In this document: positions 56,168-64,000 of the stretch, piece by piece
How positions within the stretch are numbered: position 1 is the stretch's first letter
How the letters are laid out: each line of letters starts with the position of its first letter
NCBI RefSeq assembly: GCF_018143015.1
Contig: NC_054741.1
Location: 54,203,048-54,267,047 of the forward strand
Length of the DNA stretch: 64,000 bases
Direction of reading: 5' to 3'
Source of the DNA: Lytechinus variegatus
Lineage: Eukaryota > Echinodermata > Echinoidea > Temnopleuroida > Toxopneustidae
Translations under genes and position numbers: made by a program
The notes under the pieces: generated by a model
Databases searched by the model: none
What the model saw: only the letters and a program-made list of their open reading frames with translations
Told to the model about the DNA's origin: nothing

Positions 56168-59100
56168 CCCTGGTCTTCGTTTTCCAGACACCCAACAACA
56201 CGTCTGGAAAACGAAGATCGAAGACCGGGGACATGCGTTATGTCAATGGTAGAAAAATTTTTAATGCCAGCTGAGCTGAGCGCGATATATTGCTCAATCA
56301 ATTATCGTTCACATCACGATATCCATACAATTAATCATTAACTTATCAACCAATCGTAACTGATTCCATATCCAATATCAGAATATTCCTGAATTTGTAT
56401 GATCTGAATAAAATAATGGTTTATTTTAGCAAGACGGATCGATGCGATCCCCGGTCTTCTGTCTTCGTTTTCCAGACACCCAACAACAGGTCTGGAAAAC
56501 GAAGATCGAAGACCGGGGACATGCGTTATGTCAATGGTAGTAAAATTTTAAGGCCAGCTGAGCTGAGCGCGATATAATTGCTCAATCAATTATCATGCAT
56601 CACGATCCATACAATTAATCATTAACTTATCAGCCAGTTATAACTGATTACATATCCAATATCAGAATATTCCTGAATTTGATCTGAATATAATAATGGT
56701 TTATTTTAGCTAGACGGATGCGATGGCCCCGGTCTTCTGTCTTCGTTTTCCAGACACCCAACAACAGGTCTGGAAAACGAAGATCGAAGACCGGGGACAT
56801 GCGTTATGTCAATGGTATAAAATTTTCATGCCATCTGAGCTGAGCGCGATATATTGCTCAATCAATTATCATTCAGATTCGATATCCATACAATTAATCA
56901 TTATACCAATAATAATTCATTACATATCCAATATCAGAATATTCCTGAATATAATAATGGTTTTTTATTTTAGCTAGACGGATGCGATGGCCCCGGTCTT
57001 CTGTCTTCGTTTTCCAGACACCCAACAACAGGTCTGGAAAACGAAGATCGAAGACCGGGGACATGCGTTATGTCAATGGTATAAAATTTTAATGCCAGCT
57101 GAGCTGAGCGCGATATATTGCTCAATCAATTATCATTCACATTACGATATCCATACAATTAATCATTAACCAATCATAATTCATTACATATCCAATATCA
57201 GAATATTCCTGAATTTGATCTGAATATAATAATGGTTTATTTTAGCTAGACGGATGCGATGGCCCCGGTCTTCTGTCTTCGTTTTCCAGACACCCAACAA
57301 CAGGTCTGGAAAACGAAGATCGAAGACCGGGGACATGCGTTATGTCAATGGTATAAAATTTTAATGCCAGCTGAGCTGAGCGCGATATATTGCTCAATCA
57401 ATTATCATTCACATTACGATATCCATACAATTAATCATTAACCAATCATAATTCATTACATATCCAATATCAGAATATTCCTGAATATAATAATGGTTTT
57501 TTATTTTAGCTAGACGGATGCGATGGCCCCGGTCTTCTGTCTTCGTTTTCCAGACACCCAACAACAGGTCTGGAAAACGAAGATCGAAGACCGGGGACAT
57601 GCGTTATGTCAATGGTATAAAATTTTAATGCCAGCTGAGCTGAGCGCGATATATTGCTCAATCAATTATCATTCACATTACGATATCCATACAATTAATC
57701 ATTAACCAATCATAATTCATTACATATCCAATATCAGAATATTCCTGAATTTGATCTGAATATAATAATGGTTTATTTTAGCTAGACGGATGCGATGGCC
57801 CCGGTCTTCTGTCTTCGTTTTCCAGACACCCAACAACAGGTCTGGAAAACGAAGATCGAAGACCGGGGACATGCGTTATGTCAATGGTATAAAATTTTAA
57901 TGCCAGCTGAGCTGAGCGCGATATATTGCTCAATCAATTATCATTCACATTACGATATCCATACAATTAATCATTAACCAATCATAATTCATTACATATC
58001 CAATATCAGAATATTCCTGAATTTGATCTGAATATAATAATGGTTTATTTTAGCTAGACGGATGCGATGGCCCCGGTCTTCTGTCTTCGTTTTCCAGACA
58101 CCCAACAACAGGTCTGGAAAACGAAGATCGAAGACCGGGGACATGCGTTATGTCAATGGAATAAAATTTTAATGCCAGCTGAGCTGAGCGCGATATATTG
58201 CTCAATCAATTATCACTCATATTACGATATCCATACAATTAATCATTTACTTATCAACCAATCATAATTCATTACATATCCAATATCAGAATATTCCTGA
58301 ATTTGATCTGAATATAATAATGGTTTATTTTAGCTAGACGGATGCGATGGCCCCGGTCTTCTGTCTTCGTTTTCCAGACACCCAACAACAGGTCTGGAAA
58401 ACGAAGATCGAAGACCGGGGACATGCGTTATGTCAATGGTATAAAATTTTAATGCCAGCTGAGCTGAGCGTGATATATTGCTCAATCAATTATCATTCAC
58501 ATTACGATATCCATACAATTAATCATTAACCAATCATAATTCATTACATATCCAATATCAGAATATTCCTGAATTTGATCTGAATATAATAATGGTTTAT
58601 TTTAGCTAGACGGATGCGATGGCCCCGGTCTTCTGTCTTCGTTTTCCAGACACCCAACAACAGGTCTGGAAAACGAAGATCGAAGACCGGGGACATGCGT
58701 TATGTCAATGGTATAAAATTTTAATGCCAGCTGAGCTGAGCGCGATATATTGCTCAATCAATTATCACTCATATTACGATATCCATACAATTAATCATTT
58801 ACTTATCAACCAATCATAATTCATTACATATCCAATATCAGAATATTCCTGAATTTGATCTGAATATAATAATGGTTTATTTTAGCTAGACGGATGCGAT
58901 GGCCCCGGTCTTCTGTCTTCGTTTTCCAGACACCCAACAACAGGTCTGGAAAACGAAGATCGAAGACCGGGGACATGCGTTATGTCAATGGTATAAAATT
59001 TTAATGCCAGCTGAGCTGAGCGCGATATATTGCTCAATCAATTATCATTCACATTACGATATCCATACAATTAATCATTAACCAATCATAATTCATTACA

Positions 59101-59788
59101 TATCCAATATCAGAATATTCCTGAATTTGATCTGAATATAATAATGGTTTATTTTAGCTAGACGGATGCGATGGCCCCGGTCTTCTGTCTTCGTTTTCCA
59201 GACACCCAACAACAGGTCTGGAAAACGAAGATCGAAGACCGGGGACATGCGTTATGTCAATGGTATAAAATTTTAATGCCAGCTGAGCTGAGTGCGATAT
59301 ATTGCTCAATCAATTATCATTCACATTACGATATCCATACAATTAATCATTAACCAATCATAATTCATGACATATCCAATATCAGAATATTCCTGAATTT
59401 GATCTGAATATAATAATGGTTTATTCTAGCTAGACGGATGCGATGGCCCCGGTCTTCTGTCTTCGTTTTCCAGACACCCAACAACAGGTCTGGAAAACGA
59501 AGATCGAAGACCGGGGACATGCGTTATGTCAATGGTATAAAATTTTCATGCCAGCTGAGCTGAGCGCGATATATTGCTCAATCAATTATCATTCACATTA
59601 CGATATCCATACAATTAATCATTAACCAATCATAATTCATTACATATCCAATATCAGAATATTCCTGAATTTGATCTGAATATAATAATGGTTTATTTTA
59701 GCTAGACGGATGCGATGGCCCCGGTCTTCTGTCTTCGTTTTCCAGACACCCAACAACAGGTCTGGAAAACGAAGATCGAAGACCGGGG
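56168..59788 (-). repeat. right-arm array, 14 hairpin units including one truncated
   Basis: Units are in reverse orientation to the left arm. Spacings from 56449 on: 278, 264, 272, 264, 272, 272, 280, 272, 280, 272, 272, 272. Length variants come from loss of TTGATCTGA (264) or gain of ACTTATCA (280). The innermost units (56168 and 56449) are most diverged, mirroring the left arm. Confidence 0.9.
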
Positions 59789-60371
59789 ACATGCGTTATG
59801 TCAATGGGAGAACATGTGTAGGGGGCAAGGTCCAAAGTCCATTCTAACCCGCGCACGTGTTTTGTACACACTTTGCACTGCTTTGTACACGCTTCGTGCG
59901 TGAACTACAAACGCTTTCACACGAGTGTGATACGTGTCCCCGGTCTTCGGTCTTCGGTCTTCGCTGAGCCTTATTTCGTTTTCGGATTAAAGAACCTTCA
60001 GAACATCGAACCTTATTTCGTTTTCGGATTATCGAACCTTCGGAATAACGCCACAAATGTTCGGATTAACGAACCCTTTTACGTTTTCGGATTAACGAAC
60101 ATCAAGGTATATAGGCAATTTACATGTTTTGGAATTACGAACCTTCGGAATTACGAAGTCTTTTCCTGCTGTAACTCTAGTTCTAGAAAGGCCTCTCTGT
60201 TCCACTTTCTGATTTGCCGGTATGTTTATTAAACACTCCCCTCTCTCTCCCTTTCATATAAATGCTCTCTTATTCTCTCTCTTTCATTTTCGTGATCCTG
60301 CAACAAGTCACATTCCATTTTATTGTTATCATCTTGTTTATTTTCAAAATCTTGTATAAGCAACTGACAGA

Positions 60372-60712
60372 TTTCACATGATTTCACAATGATACGTGTT
60401 ACTATACAATCTATTTGTTTGTTTTATATGATTTCACAATAATACGTGTTACTATACAATCTATTTGTTTGCTTTATATGTTCATCATGGAGAAAAACAT
60501 TCACATTGACAAGAAAAGAGTGCAACATTTTCAGATAAGAAAAAAATAATACGTGTTACTATACAAACTATTTGTTTGTTTTATATGATTTCACAATAAT
60601 ACGTGTTACTATACAATCTATTTGTTTGTTTTATATGTTCATCATTGAGAAAAACATTCACATTAACAAGAAAAAAAGTGTAACATTCTTCAGATAAGAA
60701 TACATAGCAGGA
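60372..60712. repeat. compound tandem duplication (TACGTGTTACTATACAATCT units)
   Basis: A ~63-bp unit (ATTTCACAATAATACGTGTT, ACTATACAATCTATTTG) occurs in two adjacent copies, and the pair plus ~90 bp (TTCATCATGGAGAAAAACAT ... CAGATAAGAA) is itself duplicated. Confidence 0.8.
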
Positions 60713-61454
60713 ACAAAAACGTTTGAGGCGCAGAGAGTCAGAGACCCTTGAAATAAATAATTAATTCGTTGAAGTTAAACATATACTGGAATAAACCTGA
60801 GGATCCATAATTTTGTTCTGAGAACAGACACGAAAACTCTTTAAAATGAAGCTAAGAAATAAGACAAAATTAGTTGTGTGATATATAAACACACTTTGTT
60901 GGAAATGATAAAAATATGAGTCCCATAATGATAATAGTTTAACACGTATTATTTTTTTTGCATTTTTGTTGTTGAAAACGTTAATCGTTTAGGCTAACCA
61001 CAATACGTTCAGGATTTGTGAATTTGGGCTAATAGTCTCTTTTTATGTCTCTTAATTACACAGGAAGGACACCGTTGAACAGAATTACTATTATGGTAAT
61101 TTTGCCACCCATTTGAAACAATAGGGAATCCGAGAATTTGATAAGCTGTTGAGCATGATCAAAATTGTAATTTCCATAGGATGGCAAAGTTATGCAACTG
61201 GCACCAGCTACTTACAGAATGAATGATTTTTTTTTTAAATTGAGTCTATAATGAGAGTATTGTTCCAACCTTTATAATGAAATTGTATCATGAGGTTCAA
61301 CCAGTCAAATAGTATATATCAACAAATGGAGAGCCTATAGCAGACTCGCATGCATTACGCAATTCAATACAGCAGCATTGCTGACTTTGAAAACAACTAT
61401 AGAATAATTGTTAAAAAACTCCATTTATATAATGATATAGTATATACTACGTTC
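60713..61454. other. noncoding, nothing recognised
   Basis: AT-rich with no splice-supported exon, palindrome or repeat seen. Confidence 0.5.
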
Positions 61455-61845
61455 ATAATGACATTTGACCTTGACCATGTGACCTACGACTTGTGCAAGA
61501 TGATCAGTGATACTTGATTACCCCTTTAGTATGTCCTCATGATATATCCATAAACTTTCAAAAGTTACGATGGTAATTCAACAAATATCCCCAGTATGGA
61601 CAAAGTTCATTGACCCCAAAAGACCTTTGATCTTGGTTATGTGACCTGAAACCGAGACAGGATCTTTAAAAATACTTGATTACCCTTTTGTCTAAGTTTC
61701 ATGAACTAGGTCCTTATACTTTCTAAGTTATGATGTCATTTCAACAACTTAACCTTATAAATAGTTATTGACGCCGCCGCCGCCGTCGTCGTTGGAAAAG
61801 CGGCGCCTATAGTCTCACTCATAATTATGCAGGCGAGATAAAATT
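61455..61845 (+). repeat. dispersed repeat, 'GACCTGAAAC...GCAGGCGAGAT' family, copy 2
   Basis: TTTGACCTTGACCATGTGAC, TGATACTTGATTACCC and GTTTCATGAACTAGGTCC recur in two sub-repeats. Then comes GACGCCGCCGCCGCC, and GGAAAAGCGGCGCCTATAGT and TATGCAGGCGAGAT end it. Same order as 29925-30290 and the fuller copy of the two. Confidence 0.75.
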
Positions 61846-61953
61846 AATTCAATATTGATTTGTGACTATAACAGCCATATTACAGATGGTAGGTTCAAGC
61901 CTGTTTTCGTATCAAAATCTTACTCTACTAAAATTCTATTAGTAAAAAATTAG

Positions 61954-62192
61954 CACTGTAAAAACTGTGGTGTTAAAACTGACACCAGTTGGTATAGAGG
62001 ACCACAACATGAGGTGCTAAATTGAATTACACTCTAGAGATCAAACATAACACCAAAGAGTGTAAATGTAACAACCAATGATGTTGTAACAACACCTATA
62101 GGTGTTAAACTAACACTGTCAATTTGACACCGGTGTCAAATAACTGGTGTGGTCCTCTACGTACACCGGTTAACACCACCATTTTTGCTGTG
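61954..62192. mobile_element. MITE, copy 2 of the CACTGTAAAAACTG family
   Basis: Nearly the same length and order as 11046-11287: CACTGTAAAAACTGTGGTGT, AGAGGACCACAACATGAGGT, AACACCAAAGAGTGTAAATG, TGGTGTGGTCCTCTACGTAC, and TTTTTGCTGTG. It lies ~365 bp 3' of DYNLL copy b. Confidence 0.8.
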
Positions 62193-62556
62193 AGTCGTAT
62201 CGGTGAAAAGGGTCGGTTGTAAACCATGATTCATCAATTAGTGTAGGCGTGGCTAGTCCAACTTGAGCCAAATGTGACATTAAAAAAAACATGAATACAA
62301 AAAAAAATTGAGCCAAAATGTGACATAAATAAAAAAAACATGAATACAAGAAAACTTGAGCCAAATTTGAACTTTCTTCGTGTAGATAGTGCCGCCAAGA
62401 GTCAAAATGAGCAAGGTTGAAATATTTTTCGTAGAGTTAATATGTTCGTTAGTTATTTTGAGGGTGTCCGTATAATGTTTCCAGAGACCATACCAATCTT
62501 TTTCTCCAGTTATCGTGCTCTTCGTTATTTCATCTAGAAAGGGTTGAATAGTAATT

Positions 62557-62826
62557 TCACCCTGATTTATAGAGCAACACAGCCATTTGTCCGACGTAAA
62601 AATAAATGAAATGCCTTGTCTCGTGTGTGACGTAGCTGCCGAAGTTACGACCCACAATGCAATGCCAGGTCGGGTGATGTTTCTTATCAAATTCCTTCTT
62701 GATGTGCGCGGCGATGTCCTTCTCGAGGTTGAATTTTTCCATTGCCTGGGTGGCGCATTCGATGGCGTCTTGCTGCATATCTTCTGACATATCAGCGTTC
62801 TTGATCACGGCCTTGCGTTCAGTCAT
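62557..62826 (-). CDS. DYNLL: dynein light chain LC8 (DYNLL), copy b
   Basis: An 89-codon intronless frame matching LC8 over its whole length: [65 protein letters not shown], ending LLYKSG. It is closer to the canonical animal LC8 than copy a at the N-terminus. It differs at KKHHPTW (usually KKYNPTW) and LYKSG (usually LFKSG). The start context is GTCGCCACC-ATG, a strong Kozak match. CAG acceptors near 62858-62866 on the minus strand suggest a 5'-UTR intron, as for copy a. The role would be as copy a: cargo-adaptor dimer of cytoplasmic/axonemal dynein. The two copies flank the 10-kb foldback element and are in tandem orientation. Confidence 0.95.
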   Translation of the reverse strand: MTERKAVIKNADMSEDMQQDAIECATQAMEKFNLEKDIAAHIKKEFDKKHHPTWHCIVGRNFGSYVTHETRHFIYFYVGQMAVLLYKSG

Positions 62827-64000
62827 GGTGGCGACCTTGCAGTGATGAGCTCAATTTCTGAAACTGGAAGGGAAGTAAAATACATGGTTAAGTTATAAAT
62901 GAATGCGGTGAACGAGTCACTATAATAGGAAAAGAAAACGGACTAAAAAGGATACCAACCCCTCCCCCCTGCCGAAATGATGATGCAATTTTCAAGATTT
63001 TTCGTTTAAAGTCCTGACAAAATGCCCTCTAATTTCTTATGATATCATAATGCCTTCAATACTATTTTTTTTTTTACTTAAGAAATGAACATTGATTTTA
63101 AATATATAAATATATATCTTAAATTATGTACCTTACAATTTGTATCAACACATTTTATAAAGTATTTCCAATTCCCTTTTTGAAATGTTATCATGACGAT
63201 TGCCAATCTATGAATAGGCATGCAATGAAATCTATAAGAGCACTGATTCCATGGCGAAAGAAATAATGAACCAGATAAAAACTCACCTTTGGAAAATGAT
63301 GTAGCGAGAAATATGAGTGAAATATGCGTCCTTGCAGATTGTACCTTTTGGTTCGAAAACAAAATAATGGTTACTATTTTGAAGGCAATCAGTGATTTAA
63401 AGTGACATGCATCGCTTTAAACATCCGCTAGTGCTGCATCTATCACTGCCAAAACTTTGAGCTCCCCAAGATCTTTAAAGAACTGATTTGTTTTCATGCA
63501 TCGGTTAAAAAGGACGTTATTCTTTTTAGTAAATCTTATTGTATGAATTCTGGACCCCGCCTTCGTATTTATGAGAGTATTTTAACTGGTTGAGCTTAAA
63601 TCAAATCCGTAGCTTATAACAGTAGCTTTTAATCTCTTCCCATGTTGTCCATGGGTCAGTAAACAACTATCGTATGGCAATTGAGCGAGAGGAAAGCCGC
63701 CTCTTTTTTCTCCTTATTTTCACGAACAGCCCTCGAAAAATCAGCCAAAGTATAATAAAAGCTTTCATCGCTTATGTAATGAATAAACACACGGAACGAA
63801 TTAAGACTGAAGTAAGTAACAAGCATACAAACAAACAAAAATACTTCTTTCAACCTATAACCATTCACTTTAGCAAAGATCCAAGAAAATATTTGTTGTG
63901 GACGATAATTTGGAATACACTATATCCATCGAGCTCAATGATTGTCAAAAAACAAGAAAAACGAGTTTATCACCTCTTCAAAAAGAACCCGGAAAATATT
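62827..64000. other. upstream region of DYNLL copy b
   Basis: AT-rich with a T-run near 63067-63075. The block at 63592-63632 resembles 49831-49871. No coding exon is recognised; open frames are short and without splice support. Confidence 0.5.
63592..63632 (-). promoter_or_regulatory. conserved upstream block of DYNLL copy b
   Basis: Counterpart of 49831-49871, ~0.77 kb upstream of the copy b ATG. See that entry for the match. A promoter or untranslated first exon is the likeliest explanation. Confidence 0.45.

Larger units (their letters stand above)
50058..60165. mobile_element. 10-kb foldback element: inverted arrays of 272-bp hairpin units around a 3.9-kb loop
   Basis: Left arm (50058-52300) and right arm (56150-60165) are reverse complements built from tandem ~272-bp units. 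Hairpin starts: left at 50486, 50758, 51027, 51299, 51571, 51843, 52122; right at about 56168 (truncated), 56449, 56727, 56991, 57263, 57527, 57799, 58071, 58351, 58623, 58903, 59175, 59447, 59719. Outside the units both arms carry the same unique ~140-bp segment (50335-50480 and 59800-59945, inverted). Beyond that are tips made of ACGAACCTTCGGAA / TTTCGTTTTCGGATT repeats. The loop (52300-56150) has no transposase that I can see. The layout matches foldback transposons such as sea-urchin TU elements; sequence identity to them is untested. The many 60-codon MAPVFCLRF... frames are shadows of the unit. The exact ends and target duplication could not be fixed. Confidence 0.85.

Noticed and set aside
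50486..59788. CRISPR-like repeat array
   Set aside because: Repeat and 'spacer' are both conserved between units, the unit is ~272 bp, the arms are inverted, and the genome is eukaryotic.
50649..59903. Many near-identical 60-70-codon frames beginning MAPVFCLRFPDT on both arms
   Set aside because: They are one frame of the 272-bp repeat, starting inside the hairpin and reading through AT-rich spacer. They mutate in step with the DNA repeat, invert with the arms, and have no promoter or splice context.
62280..62690. Additional 136-codon frame overlapping DYNLL copy b
   Set aside because: It is an out-of-frame shadow of the LC8 coding sequence continuing into its 3' flank.

Overview
This is a eukaryotic window from an animal genome, most likely an echinoderm and probably a sea urchin. 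Genes are split by consensus GT-AG introns, the background is AT-rich, and MITEs, tRNA-derived SINEs, 5'-truncated LINEs and G/C homopolymer tracts are dense. No prokaryotic or viral gene organisation is seen. The species call is inference from repeat style only.

Left third (1-21205). Apart from one doubtful exon at the left edge, the first 6.2 kb holds only decayed repeats, including a LINE 3' end. From 21205 down to 6196 lies a complete minus-strand gene for a PLP-dependent decarboxylase of the DDC/HDC (AADC) family. It has 11 exons with consistent phases and about 517 residues. The Schiff-base lysine, the PLP aspartate, the ring-stacking histidine and the loop tyrosine are kept, but several family-invariant positions around the active site differ. 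Its introns carry LINE and SINE copies, several palindromic MITEs and a tandem degenerate repeat.

Middle (21206-45030). The plus-strand gene at 26082-42067 encodes a 313-residue coiled-coil axonemal protein, CFAP73 (CCDC42 family), in 9 exons. A perfect RFX X-box lies about 120 bp upstream of its ATG, which fits a motile-cilium gene. Inside its 7.1-kb intron 1, on the opposite strand, sit two intact in-phase exons of a UBE2G1-like ubiquitin-conjugating enzyme. The exon with the catalytic cysteine and the terminal exons were not found. The same intron holds a cluster of a GTCCGTCCGTGATG motif.

Right third (45030-64000). Two intronless coding copies of the LC8 dynein light chain (DYNLL, 89 aa each) lie in the same orientation at 48021-48290 and 62557-62826, and short upstream blocks resemble each other. 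Between them lies the most striking object: a roughly 10-kb foldback structure (50058-60165). Its two inverted arms are arrays of about 272-bp units, 7 on the left and 14 on the right. Each unit carries a 70-bp hairpin. The arms surround a 3.9-kb loop containing a C-rich minisatellite, more palindromes and degenerate repeats. Its architecture recalls sea-urchin TU / Drosophila FB foldback transposons.

CFAP73 and LC8 both belong to dynein and axoneme biology, but nothing here shows that they are co-regulated.
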